Shown piece by piece: positions 17,021 to 25,069 of a stretch of 64,000 nucleotides of DNA. The notes under the pieces were generated by a model. It saw only the letters and a list, made by a program, of their open reading frames with translations. It was not told where the DNA came from and made no database searches. Location of the stretch: positions 992,001-1,056,000 of the forward strand of contig NZ_JAVDYC010000001.1 in NCBI RefSeq assembly GCF_031458255.1, in the 5' to 3' direction. The stretch is from Catenuloplanes niger. GTDB taxonomy: Bacteria; Actinomycetota; Actinomycetes; Mycobacteriales; Micromonosporaceae. The translations under genes were made by a program, and so were the position numbers. Position 1 is the stretch's first letter. Each line of letters opens with the position of its first letter.

Positions 17021-17566
17021 TCACACCCAAGGGCTGGAGTAGTCGCCCGCCGCGGTCACCGGCCGCTCATGACGACGATCGGACCGGCGGCCCCGCAGGT
17101 CGCCGGGGACCCAGGCGATGCCCTGCGGGCGTTCCCCGCTGCGGACCCGGCAGAACTCCGCCAGTGCGGCCCGGACCGAGGAGAGCGGGAGGGTGCTTCC
17201 GGGGTCGAACAGCATTCCGTCGCCCGGATCCGCCACGACCTCAGGATCGGCATCCGGCGGGATCGGGTTGTCCGAAAGCCATACCCGGCCGAAGACGCCA
17301 CCCCGTTCCGCGGCCACCCGGTCACTGACACACCACATCAGCGCGCCGTAGCCGGTCTCCGGGTTGACCGAGACAGTGAGGTGGTTGTCGCGCACGTACT
17401 CCGCGGCACCCGGCGCCCGCTCCAGCACCGTGAAGTGACAGACACTACCCACGAGAAAGGACGCACCGTACGGCCACCTGCCGGCAACGGCACATGAGAT
17501 CAGCGAATCGATCTCGGGTGCGTCCCGTGCGACAACGTCCCCGGCGACCGCCGCAACATGGATCAT
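17021..17566 (-). CDS. Imm1-family immunity protein
   Basis: A 181-residue protein that matches the Imm1 family of polymorphic-toxin immunity proteins. Seen: VSVNPETGYGALMW (about 66-79), VWLSDNP followed by a Pro-Pro-Asp loop, and near the C-terminus LPLSSVRAALAEFC then GERPQGIAWVPGD. Imm1 proteins bind and neutralise partner toxins, often of deaminase type, encoded just upstream. No toxin, toxin C-terminal fragment or type VII secretion gene is visible within several kilobases, so this is an orphan. It may protect against kin toxins. The ATG at 17566 fits the family start. It converges on the STAND gene and is divergent from a small unknown gene at 17706. Confidence 0.8.
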   Translation of the reverse strand: MIHVAAVAGDVVARDAPEIDSLISCAVAGRWPYGASFLVGSVCHFTVLERAPGAAEYVRDNHLTVSVNPETGYGALMWCVSDRVAAERGGVFGRVWLSDNPIPPDADPEVVADPGDGMLFDPGSTLPLSSVRAALAEFCRVRSGERPQGIAWVPGDLRGRRSDRRHERPVTAAGDYSSPWV

Positions 17567-17705
17567 GACCAGGCCCCACTTCGGACACGGCGACCGGAGG
17601 TGGGCACCTGAACGGCAGCGCTCACGGTCGTCACGCCCGCGGAGTCCGAGCCGCGGCTGATAGCATCAGCCGCCTCATTGTTGAGTCAGATCTGCGGGCG
17701 GTGGC

Positions 17706-18146
17706 ATGTCGAGCGTCGTGCCGGCGGGAACGGATCTTCCGGAGGGCGTCGAGGAAGGTTTCGTCGGATCGTTCTGCGCATTCAACGTGCACGGTCTGTT
17801 GATCTTTCGAGACGTGCAATCGCGCGCTGTCCATGACGGGCACTCGGGGAACGATACCGTTCATGCCGCGTCCGACTCGGTCTATGTTGCCGTGCAGCCT
17901 TCCGTTGTGGGCCCGGTCCTGGTCGACGTGTACGAGGACGGCGACCCCGACGTGGCCATTGAGGGTCCCGTGTTGTACGACGGCGACATCTCGTCAGCGT
18001 ACGGACAGTTCGTCCTGCACGACTCACCGGAAGACGTGCGGCTTGCCGTCACCACCGACGTCGGTGGTGTGGCGCGCCTGCGGATCTCGGCCGATCGCCG
18101 TGACTCGCCGTCCGAGGTTCGGTTCCAGATCTGGTACCGGCCGTAA
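17706..18146 (+). CDS. Hypothetical protein, 146 aa
   Basis: I do not recognise this protein. It is soluble, acidic (many Asp/Glu) and predicted mostly beta: SFCAFNVHGLLIFRD, VYVAVQPSVVGPVLVDVYED, then GQFVLHD and VARLRISAD. It has no signal peptide, membrane segment or cysteine cluster. The alternating strand pattern and size recall small immunity or competence-associated proteins, but no motif supports a family. The start is the ATG at 17706, with GGCGGTGGC just upstream as a weak ribosome site. Its divergent neighbour is the Imm1 gene 139 bp away. Codon use is typical of the window, though slightly lower in GC than the neighbours. Confidence 0.6.
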   Translation: MSSVVPAGTDLPEGVEEGFVGSFCAFNVHGLLIFRDVQSRAVHDGHSGNDTVHAASDSVYVAVQPSVVGPVLVDVYEDGDPDVAIEGPVLYDGDISSAYGQFVLHDSPEDVRLAVTTDVGGVARLRISADRRDSPSEVRFQIWYRP

Positions 18147-18214
18147 GGGTCACTCCGCTCCCCCGGCGGGAAAACCTGACACGGCCGGGCCGTCCGCGGG
18201 GCAGCTCCGGTCCG

Positions 18215-18319
18215 GTGCGCGGCGAGGTCACGGTACAACTCACCGCCGATGAGGCCGCGCTGGCCCGAAAGAGCTCCGGCACCGCGCCGGCCAGCATCAG
18301 GGCGCACCGCTCGCGCTGA
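18215..18319 (+). pseudogene. Possible short coding fragment in 266-bp gap
   Basis: A 34-codon open frame from GTG at 18215 to TGA at 18319, with about 90% G/C at third positions. Its product contains VTVQLTADEAALARKSS, which looks protein-like rather than random. It has no clear ribosome site. It could be a small gene or the remnant of a longer one. The rest of 18147-18412 shows nothing supportable. Confidence 0.2.
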
Positions 18320-18412
18320 CCACCCGCGCCGGGTCACGGACGCGCGGACCGGGTGATGGCGGCTACGCGGCGGCCGGGTGCGCGGTCGGCGCACGGTGGC
18401 CGGGTGGACACG

Positions 18413-18820
18413 TCAGGGCTGGAGTTTGCGGAGCACGGCCGGGATGCGGCGGACGATCTCCCGTTCCGCGTCGTCCAGGTCGTGGATCGCTCGGGCCATC
18501 CCCGCGGCCCGGGCGTGGCGGACGCTCGCCAGCGCGGCACCGCCGGCCGGGGTAAGGCTCAGTACGACCTGGCGGCGGTCGGCTTCGTGCCGGCCGGCGG
18601 TGACCAGGTCGCGGTCGGTCAGCAAACCGACGGTGCGGGCCATCGACTGATGCTTGACCTGTTCGAGACGGGCCAGGTCGGCGATCGACAGCGGCCCCGA
18701 GCGGTCGAGGTGGCCGAGCACCGCAGCCTGACCGGGCGGCATCTCGTCGTGGGCACGGGCACGGCGAACGAAGTCGCCGATCGCCGCGCGCAGCTCCTCG
18801 GCCAGTTCCAGGTCGCTCAC
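18413..18820 (-). CDS. MarR-family transcriptional regulator
   Basis: A 135-residue winged-helix MarR protein. Core: QAAVLGHLDRSGPLSIADLA (helices 2-3), recognition helix QVKHQSMARTVGLL, and the wing with DRDLVTAGRHEADRRQVVLSL, cited here by its D-x-R-x-x Arg pair at the wing. The GTG at 18820 was chosen over the start 26 codons upstream, because the extension would run across the operator and does not resemble the family. It is divergent from the PEBP gene at 18897. Two TACAGCA-type repeats in the gap are its likely binding sites, giving repression of both genes. Ligand unknown. Confidence 0.9.
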   Translation of the reverse strand: MSDLELAEELRAAIGDFVRRARAHDEMPPGQAAVLGHLDRSGPLSIADLARLEQVKHQSMARTVGLLTDRDLVTAGRHEADRRQVVLSLTPAGGAALASVRHARAAGMARAIHDLDDAEREIVRRIPAVLRKLQP

Positions 18821-18831
18821 ACCGGCAAGCG

Positions 18832-18874
18832 TACAGCAATGCTGTAGTCTTCCGAGAAATACAGCACTGCTGCA
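18832..18874. promoter_or_regulatory. Two MarR-type operators
   Basis: Site 1, TACAGCAATGCTGTA at 18832-18846, is a perfect 15-bp palindrome. Site 2, TACAGCACTGCTGCA at 18860-18874, has the same arms with one mismatch. The centres are 28 bp apart. Both lie between the divergent MarR and PEBP starts. Site 1 overlaps TAGTCT at 18845-18850, a possible -10 for the PEBP gene. Confidence 0.65.
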
Positions 18875-18896
18875 CTTCTGTCCCGAGGAGCACCGC

Positions 18897-19382
18897 ATGA
18901 CCTACGACCCGTACGCCCTGGCCTTCCCCGCACCGGCGTTCGCCGTCACCAGCACGGACTTCACCCACGGCGGAGCGCTGCCCGACTCCGCCTACCAGCC
19001 GCTGAACGAGTCGCCCGCGCTGTCCTGGGGTCCGCTGCCGGGCGGCACGCGGAGCCTGGTGGTGACCGCGTTCGACGCCGACGCCCCGATCCCCGGCGGC
19101 CTGTGGCACTGGGCGGTCAAGGACGTCCCGGCCACCCTGAGCGGGATCCCGCACGGTGGCGGCGCCGGCACCGCACTGGTCAACGACCTCGGCGTCACCG
19201 GTTACACCGGGGCCAAGCCACCGGCCGGCACCGGCACGCACCGGATGTTCATCTGCGTCACCGCCCTCGCCGTCGACTCGCTGGAGGTGCCCCACGACGC
19301 GAGCCGGGCGTTGCTGAACATCGCGATGATCCCGCACACCCTGGGCCGGGGCATCATCGTGGGGACCAGCGAGCCGCGGTGA
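18897..19382 (+). CDS. YbhB/YbcL-family PEBP protein
   Basis: A 161-residue phosphatidylethanolamine-binding-protein family member of bacterial YbhB/YbcL type. It has the ligand-pocket motif AFDADAPIPGGLWHWAV (about 63-79) and the later G-x-H-R-like block TGTHRMFICVTAL. Bacterial PEBPs bind small anionic ligands; their physiological role is poorly known. There is no signal peptide, so it is cytoplasmic. The ATG at 18897 is preceded by GAGGAG. It is divergent from the MarR gene and likely repressed by it. It converges on the glycosidase gene over a strong hairpin. Confidence 0.9.
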   Translation: MTYDPYALAFPAPAFAVTSTDFTHGGALPDSAYQPLNESPALSWGPLPGGTRSLVVTAFDADAPIPGGLWHWAVKDVPATLSGIPHGGGAGTALVNDLGVTGYTGAKPPAGTGTHRMFICVTALAVDSLEVPHDASRALLNIAMIPHTLGRGIIVGTSEPR

Positions 19383-19398
19383 CGCCACGGCCCACCGC

Positions 19399-19434
19399 GC
19401 CGGGCGCCGGAGTCGGTTGACCCCGGCGCCCGGT
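19399..19434. terminator. Bidirectional terminator hairpin
   Basis: A perfect 11-bp stem CCGGGCGCCGG (19400-19410) with its complement at 19423-19433, extended by one G-T pair, and a 12-nt loop. It occupies the 65-bp gap between the convergent PEBP and glycosidase genes. Confidence 0.65.
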
Positions 19435-19447
19435 GACACCCGGTGGG

Positions 19448-21631
19448 CTACTGCTGGTTCGCCGCGATACCGGCCCGGTAGGCGGCCGGCGCCTTCGGAC
19501 CCAGCGGCGACTGGATCAGCGACGACTGGATGTAGAGGGCCGGCTCGTCGAAGTAGGACTCGAACGCCAGGTCTCCCGCGTTGGCCGCGAAGAAGTCCTG
19601 GTAGAGCTCGATGTAGGCGGGGTTGTCGCCGCCCGCGTTGCCCGCCCAGTCACAGTCGCGGTCCGGCTCCGGGTAGAGCGAGACCTTGCAGGAGATGCCC
19701 CACTCCGGTACGGCGAACTTCTTGCCGTTGGCGACGGCGTACTGCAGCGACTTGTTCAGGTAGCCTTCGCCGTCGAGGTGGGTGGCGCGGCCGGCGGGCG
19801 TGTCGGCCGCCGGGTACGAGTCGTAGGAGTCGATCGCGTACACGTCGACGTAGTCCTTCACGACCTGGAACGCGTCGCGGGCACAGTCCGGGTCGTTCGG
19901 GCAGGTCTGGTGGTCGTCGCCCTTGTTGGGGTTCCAGACGATGCGCAGCCCCGGCGCGACACCCTTCATCCACTGCACGGCCTGGATGAACGCGGCCTGC
20001 CACTCCACCCGGTTGTCGTCGGTGAGCGCCCAGTACGAGCTGGGCAGGTTCATCTCCCAGCCGAGCCGTACGTACGTGTCCGGGTCGATGGCCGCCATCC
20101 GGGTGGCGAGCAGTTCCCACTCCGCCTGCGTACCGAAGGTCTCCAGGGTCCGGTCCTCCGCCCACAGCGGCACCGTCATGACCAGGTCCTGCCGCTCCTT
20201 GTCGAAGCCGTCCGGCAGGCTTCGCTCCCAGAGCTTGTAGTCGAGCATCCAGTCCCAGTGCTGCCGCGGCGGGAACAGCACCACGTTGTCGACGGGCGCG
20301 CCCCGCTCGGTGGCGAAGACGTCGATGAAACCCTGGTCCATCGGCTGCACGCCGGCGCCGGAGTTCCACGGCAGCCCGCTCAGCCGCGTCGTTACGGGCA
20401 CGTAGTAGCCGAGCACGTCGGCCAGCAGCCGTACGGTGCCGACGCCCGTGTTGCGCAGCACCACCCGGCCGCCGGCGCCGAGCCGGGAGACCTGCTGGGT
20501 GGGCCAGCGGCGCGCGTCCGCCTGGTACGACAGCTGCCGTGCCACCGGCGGCGAGGCGCCTTCGGCGTACACGTTGACGGCACCGGCCTCGTACGTGCGA
20601 TCGTCCTTGATGACCGAGTTCGCGGTCAGGTTGAAGACCACGGCGGAGGCGCCGGACGCGGGCACGCCGGCCTGCCCCGCGAACGTGACCACGGCGGTCG
20701 GGTCCTCGTCCGCGGCGACGATGTGCTCGCCGCCGATCCGGGCGGGCGTCACCGGCCGGAACACCGACCCGGCGGCCGCGCCGGAGGAGTCCTGGAAGTA
20801 GCCGGCCACCTCGACCCAGGCGGTCGTGGGGGTGGTCGACTCCAGCACGAACCTGCCGTCGGCACCGATCGGCACGGTGATCTGGGTGGTGTAGCGCGCA
20901 CCGGTGTTGCCCGGGTACTTCAGGTCCCAGGAGGTGACCGGCTTCGGCGCGCCGCTCGGATAGGCGACGATCTGACCGGCGGTCGTGTTGCCGGGCAGCA
21001 CGGACACCGCGGCCACGACCGCCGTCACCCCACTGCTCGGGATCCCGCCCTTGCCCAGCGGCGCGATCGGCGTGGGCGTCGACGCCTTGAGTGCGGTGCC
21101 GGCCGGGACGAGCCGCGCCGGGTGCAGCGGCACGAACGTCGAGTGCGTGGTGGTCGCCTCGTCGGAGGTGTAGTAGCCGATGACGTCGACGGACACCGTC
21201 GCCGCGGCACCGCTGGTGGCACCGTTGTGGACCGCGATCCGGCCGTCGGCGCCCAGCCCGGAGATCACGGCGTTGTCGGCCGGCTGGCCGGCCACGAAGT
21301 TCACGGTGGACGTGCCGGCCCGGGTGGTGCCACTCGGGTAGATCTGCAGCAGGCCGTTGCCCGTGCTCTGCGCGTGCAGCTGGAACGCGACCGCGGCGAC
21401 GCCACTCGCCGGGACACCGCCCTTACCGAGCGGGCTGAAGGTCGTGCCGGTGGCGGCGGCGAGGGAGAACGACTCGATCCGGGCCGACACGAGCGGCTGG
21501 TACTGCCCCGCGGCCGGGGCCTCGGGAACCGCGGCGGGTGCGACCTCCGCGGCGTGGGCGGGTATCGCCGCGGTGGCGGTCAGAAGTGAGATCACCACTG
21601 CTGAGGCGAGTAGCGGACGTAAGCGGTGCAC
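19448..21631 (-). CDS. Secreted GH26-like glycoside hydrolase with three N-terminal beta repeats
   Basis: A 727-residue exported protein. The Sec signal peptide (1-27) ends in AIPAHA. Three related beta-domains follow at about 55-155, 160-280 and 290-412. Each has variants of FxPLGKGGxPxSGVxAV, an IxxLGADGRxxV line and an end in VxGYY or VAGYF. The catalytic part (415-727) resembles GH26 beta-mannanase clans: GWEMN supplies candidate acid/base Glu526, and VPEWG the candidate nucleophile Glu643. It likely cleaves a plant or microbial beta-glycan outside the cell, with the repeats for anchoring or binding. The GTG at 21631 was chosen because the signal peptide begins there, after GGGAG. It is monocistronic. 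Confidence 0.7.
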   Translation of the reverse strand: MHRLRPLLASAVVISLLTATAAIPAHAAEVAPAAVPEAPAAGQYQPLVSARIESFSLAAATGTTFSPLGKGGVPASGVAAVAFQLHAQSTGNGLLQIYPSGTTRAGTSTVNFVAGQPADNAVISGLGADGRIAVHNGATSGAAATVSVDVIGYYTSDEATTTHSTFVPLHPARLVPAGTALKASTPTPIAPLGKGGIPSSGVTAVVAAVSVLPGNTTAGQIVAYPSGAPKPVTSWDLKYPGNTGARYTTQITVPIGADGRFVLESTTPTTAWVEVAGYFQDSSGAAAGSVFRPVTPARIGGEHIVAADEDPTAVVTFAGQAGVPASGASAVVFNLTANSVIKDDRTYEAGAVNVYAEGASPPVARQLSYQADARRWPTQQVSRLGAGGRVVLRNTGVGTVRLLADVLGYYVPVTTRLSGLPWNSGAGVQPMDQGFIDVFATERGAPVDNVVLFPPRQHWDWMLDYKLWERSLPDGFDKERQDLVMTVPLWAEDRTLETFGTQAEWELLATRMAAIDPDTYVRLGWEMNLPSSYWALTDDNRVEWQAAFIQAVQWMKGVAPGLRIVWNPNKGDDHQTCPNDPDCARDAFQVVKDYVDVYAIDSYDSYPAADTPAGRATHLDGEGYLNKSLQYAVANGKKFAVPEWGISCKVSLYPEPDRDCDWAGNAGGDNPAYIELYQDFFAANAGDLAFESYFDEPALYIQSSLIQSPLGPKAPAAYRAGIAANQQ

Positions 21632-21798
21632 GTGTCTCCCATGGGTCAGAGTGACGCATCGGATGCAGGCTATAGACCGAAAGTGAACTTCGGACCGATC
21701 ACAGTGGAGTAGTGCCGTAGCTAACACCCCCCGGCCACCACGGACGCGCGCCCTCGGACCGGGGCCTGCCGCGGCGAACGGCGACGCGGGATGCCCGG

Positions 21799-21859
21799 TT
21801 GACTTCCGGATCGAGCTAACTTACTTTTTACAAGCAGCAAATGAAACAGTCTGCTGCTT
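21799..21859 (+). promoter_or_regulatory. Promoter-like region with inverted repeat upstream of SnoaL-like gene
   Basis: Within the 328-bp gap 21632-21959, TTGACT at 21799-21804 and TACTTT at 21822-21827 are 17 bp apart, as in a housekeeping promoter. Just downstream, AAGCAGCA (21832-21839) and TGCTGCTT (21852-21859) form perfect 8-bp arms around 12 nt, in an unusually A/T-rich patch. An operator covering the start of transcription is likely. The binding protein is unknown. The rest of the gap shows nothing distinct. Confidence 0.45.
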
Positions 21860-21959
21860 ACCTTCCAAATGTGCCGGCCGCGCACACCGAGGGACCGGCC
21901 ACATATCGATATCTCGCGGACCGGCGGAAGAACCCGGTCCGGCAACGACTGGAGAAACC

Positions 21960-22460
21960 ATGAGCACCGACAGCCTCGAAGCCAGGATCCAGCGGATCGA
22001 GGACCGCACCGCGATCATCGACCTCGTCGTCGCCTACGCCGTCGCCATCGACGAAGGCGACTGGACCGCGTTCGCCGCGACCATGACCGACCCGGTCCAC
22101 ATCGATTTCTCCGAAGCCGGGCTGCCCGCGGCCGACTTTCCCCGCGACCGGTTCGTCGGGTTCGCCTCCGGCGTGCTGGACGGCTGGACCGCCCGGCAGC
22201 ACATCAGCCCCAACCACCGTGTCGTCTTCGACGAGACCGACCCGGACCGGGCGACCTGCTACTCGTACATGTACGCCCAGCACTACAAGAAGGACGCGCC
22301 CGGCGGCGACTTCTACCTGATGCGCGGCTCCTACGACAACGAACTGGTCCGCACGCCGGACGGCTGGCGGATCACCGGCGTCACGCAGCACGTCAGCTGG
22401 CTCGAAGGCAACCCGAACGCCCTGGAGCAGCCCACCCCGCCCACGCCGCAGCAGCCCTGA
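21960..22460 (+). CDS. SnoaL-like / NTF2-fold protein
   Basis: A 166-residue protein of the NTF2-like SnoaL_4 group. It starts with helices IQRIEDRTAIIDLVVAY and AIDEGDWTAF, then the cone-shaped beta sheet with HISPNHRVVFD and NELVRTPDGWRITGV, which is the family's C-terminal signature. Members are small cyclases, dehydratases or isomerases, or ligand-binding proteins of unknown role. A Pro-rich tail (last 15 residues) lies outside the fold. The ATG at 21960 follows GGAG. It has its own promoter-like region with an inverted repeat, and sits 177 bp before the HxlR gene. Confidence 0.85.
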   Translation: MSTDSLEARIQRIEDRTAIIDLVVAYAVAIDEGDWTAFAATMTDPVHIDFSEAGLPAADFPRDRFVGFASGVLDGWTARQHISPNHRVVFDETDPDRATCYSYMYAQHYKKDAPGGDFYLMRGSYDNELVRTPDGWRITGVTQHVSWLEGNPNALEQPTPPTPQQP

Positions 22461-22614
22461 GGACGCGCCGACGCCCGCCGTGGACGGGGCCCGGGCCGGC
22501 TCACGGCCGACGCAGGACCACCGGCCCGGCGGCGTCACCGAACCGGACATCCGACGTGACCAGGCATGCCGCGGTCGCGACATAATGTACGTAGCTTTCA
22601 TTTGGTAGAGTGCT

Positions 22615-22630
22615 TCTCTTACGTAAGAGA
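22615..22630 (+). promoter_or_regulatory. Perfect palindrome on hxlR leader
   Basis: TCTCTTACGTAAGAGA is a perfect 16-bp palindrome. It ends inside the probable ribosome site AGAGAGG and starts about 7 nt after TAGAGT (22605-22610), a possible -10. A second TACGTA lies at 22588-22593. This fits autorepression by the HxlR protein encoded immediately downstream; that link is inference. Confidence 0.55.
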
Positions 22631-22637
22631 GGTGATC

Positions 22638-23006
22638 GTGGAGTCGAGCGCGGTTCCCACGCCACTGTTCGCCGCCGTCCGCGACACCGACGCGAGCCCG
22701 TGCGAGACCCTCAGCGAGCCGCTGTCCCAGGTGATGACGCTGCTCGGGAAACGCTGGACCGGGGTGGTCTGGGGCACGCTCATGCAGGGCCCGGTCTACT
22801 TCAGCGACCTCAAACGCAGCATTCCCGGCATCAACGACCGCATTCTCAACGAGCGCCTCGTGGAGCTCGTCGCGCTCGGCCTCGCCACGCGTACCGTGAT
22901 CGACGACCGCCCGATCCGCGTGCGGTACGCGCTCACCGAGCGCGGGTCCGCGATCCGCCCGGCCCTCGACGAGCTGGCCCGCTGGGCGGTGGAACACCTG
23001 CGTTAG
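22638..23006 (+). CDS. HxlR-family transcriptional regulator
   Basis: A 122-residue winged-helix HxlR protein. The family core is complete: LLGKRWTGVVWGTLMQGPVYF (shown by its Lys-Arg-Trp start), then FSDLKRSIPGINDRILNERL and the wing DDRPIRVRYALTERG. HxlR proteins sense reactive electrophiles, quinones or unknown ligands and usually repress their neighbours. The GTG at 22638 was chosen because GAGAGG lies 5 nt upstream; a GTG two codons earlier overlaps that site. A perfect palindrome covers its leader. Possible targets are its own gene and the SnoaL-like gene upstream. Confidence 0.85.
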   Translation: MESSAVPTPLFAAVRDTDASPCETLSEPLSQVMTLLGKRWTGVVWGTLMQGPVYFSDLKRSIPGINDRILNERLVELVALGLATRTVIDDRPIRVRYALTERGSAIRPALDELARWAVEHLR

Positions 23007-23110
23007 AGCGCACGACGCCGTCCGCCGGCGGCACCAACTTGGCAATCCGGCGCGAATCGCACTCCGCGAGTCTTAGATTGGAAGCACCGATCGGTCTCGC
23101 GGGGGTGGCG

Positions 23111-25012
23111 ATGGAGCCGACAGTGACCTCACTGCGCCGCCGGTTCGCGTGGCTCGTGACCACGCTGGTCCTGGTGGGCATCATGCAGCTGGCCGGCGGT
23201 CAGATCCTGGTGTCCCGATTCGAGAGCAGCACCACCCGCATCGACGTCGCGCAGACCGCCCACCAGGTCATGCTGCAATCGATGATCAACGCGGAGACGG
23301 GCATCCGCGGTTACCAGCTCACCGCGAACCGGGATTTCCTCCAGCCGTACACCGCCGGCGTCGCACGCTATCCGGAGGCGCTGCGGACCGCGGCCGCCTA
23401 CACCGGCGACGCCGCCGCACGACAGCGCCTGGCCGAGGAGGACGCGGCGGCGCAACGGTGGATCACGCAGTTCGCCGCGCCGGCGGCGGCGGCGCCACCG
23501 GACACGTCCGGGCCCCGTCCCGGCGTCAGCACTCACGGCAAAACGCTGTTCGACGCCTACCGGCAGGCGCACACCCGCACCGAGGACGTGTTCACCGCAC
23601 GCCGGCAGGCGGCGGCACATCAGCTGCGCACCACCAACAGCATCCTCCAGGGCGGTCTCGCCGTGCTGGCGCTGCTGGCCGTCGTGCTCGCGCTACGGCT
23701 GTCGGAGCGCACCCGGCGCCTGTTGCTGTCCCCGCTCTCCGCGCTCCAGGACGTCCTGGGCAGGTTGGCCGACGGTGACCGGTCCGCACGCGCGCCGGTG
23801 GTCGGCCCGCCCGAGGTGAAACTCCTGGCGCAGACGCTGAACGCCTGCCTGGACGAGACCGCCCGCGCCGAGGCCGGCCTGCGCACCGCACACGACACCC
23901 TGCTCCGGCAGGAGGCCTACGTCCGCCAGGTCCTCGACGTCATCGACGTCGCGGTGATGACCTGCGACGCCGACGGCGCGATCGTCAGCGTCAACCAGAG
24001 GGCGCGCCGGCTCGCCCGCCAGCCCATCCCCGCCCACATCCGGGACCTCACCCACGTGGTCCACACCGGCAACGACGTCCAGCCGGAGGACCATCCCCTC
24101 GCCCGGGCGCTCACCGGGCAGACGGTGGCGGGGCTGGAGATGACCTTCGAGGAGCCCGACGGATCCCACAAGGCGGTCATGGTCGACGCCCGTCCCATGC
24201 GCGACGACGCGGGTCACCTGATCGGCGCGGTCGTCACCGGCTACGACGTCAGTACGCTGCGCGCCCGCGAGGCGGAACTGACCGCCTTCGCCGGCATCGT
24301 GGCGCACGACCTGCGCGCACCGCTGGCCGCCGTCGCCGGGTTCGCCGACGTCCTCACGCACGACCTCGACGCCGGCACCGAGATCGACCCGGACGTGCTC
24401 AGACCCACCGTGGCCCGCATCGAGAGCGGCACCCGGCGGATGGGCCAGCTCATCGACGACCTGCTCGCCTACGCCACCGCCCGCGACGCGCCCATCCGCC
24501 CCGTACCGGTCGACCTGCAGCCCATGGTCGACGACATCGTCAGTGAGCGCACGGCCCACCTGCACGCGGCCCGCCCCAGCGAGACCTCGCCGCCGCTGCC
24601 CAGCATCACCACCGGCGCGCTACCGGTCCTGCGCGCCGACGCGCCGATGATCCGCCAGGTGCTGGACAACCTCATCGGCAACGCCCTCAAGTACACCCGC
24701 GCACAGCAGCCCGCCGAAATCTCGATCACCACCGAGAAGTCCACGGACGAGTGGGCGACCATCTGCGTCGCGGACCGCGGCATCGGCATTCCCGCTGAGC
24801 AACGCCACAGCGTCTTCACCTCGTTCCACCGCGCGCACCCCGAACAGCCCTATACCGGCACCGGCCTCGGGCTGGCCATCTGCTGGCGGATCGTCGACCG
24901 GCACGGCGGAAGCATCGCCATCGACGACAACCCGGGCGGCGGCACCCGGATTCATCTGACGCTGCCGGCCGCGGAGCCGTTGGCGACCACCGCGCACGCG
25001 GACGGTACGTAG
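23111..25012 (+). CDS. Membrane sensor histidine kinase (CHASE3-HAMP-PAS)
   Basis: A 633-residue kinase. Order: TM1 (14-36), an extracytoplasmic CHASE3 domain (about 40-175, with NAETGIRGYQLT), TM2 (178-197), HAMP (198-250), PAS (270-380), HisKA with phospho-acceptor His399 in AHDLRAPLAAV, and HATPase (about 500-620) with NALKY, DRGIGIP and GTGLGLAI boxes. It would autophosphorylate on an unknown extracellular cue. No response-regulator gene is adjacent, so it is an orphan kinase. The ATG at 23111 follows GGGGGTGG and starts the protein just before TM1; a longer open frame in the same register begins upstream but has no sense. A hairpin follows the stop. Confidence 0.9.
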   Translation: MEPTVTSLRRRFAWLVTTLVLVGIMQLAGGQILVSRFESSTTRIDVAQTAHQVMLQSMINAETGIRGYQLTANRDFLQPYTAGVARYPEALRTAAAYTGDAAARQRLAEEDAAAQRWITQFAAPAAAAPPDTSGPRPGVSTHGKTLFDAYRQAHTRTEDVFTARRQAAAHQLRTTNSILQGGLAVLALLAVVLALRLSERTRRLLLSPLSALQDVLGRLADGDRSARAPVVGPPEVKLLAQTLNACLDETARAEAGLRTAHDTLLRQEAYVRQVLDVIDVAVMTCDADGAIVSVNQRARRLARQPIPAHIRDLTHVVHTGNDVQPEDHPLARALTGQTVAGLEMTFEEPDGSHKAVMVDARPMRDDAGHLIGAVVTGYDVSTLRAREAELTAFAGIVAHDLRAPLAAVAGFADVLTHDLDAGTEIDPDVLRPTVARIESGTRRMGQLIDDLLAYATARDAPIRPVPVDLQPMVDDIVSERTAHLHAARPSETSPPLPSITTGALPVLRADAPMIRQVLDNLIGNALKYTRAQQPAEISITTEKSTDEWATICVADRGIGIPAEQRHSVFTSFHRAHPEQPYTGTGLGLAICWRIVDRHGGSIAIDDNPGGGTRIHLTLPAAEPLATTAHADGT

Positions 25013-25040
25013 ACCCGGCCGGGATCGGCGGCCGGGCCGG

Positions 25041-25069
25041 GGCTCCCGGCCGCTTCTTGACCGGGAGCC
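25041..25069 (+). terminator. Hairpin after histidine kinase gene
   Basis: A perfect 9-bp stem GGCTCCCGG (25041-25049) with CCGGGAGCC (25061-25069) and an 11-nt loop, 28 bp beyond the kinase stop. The only start codon of the next open frame (TTG at 25057) lies inside this loop. Confidence 0.55.

Noticed and set aside
19433-21589. 718-codon plus-strand open frame opposite the GH26-like gene
   Set aside because: Shadow of the secreted glycosidase gene, which has a signal peptide and catalytic motifs. The antisense product is Arg/Gly/His-rich with no motifs.
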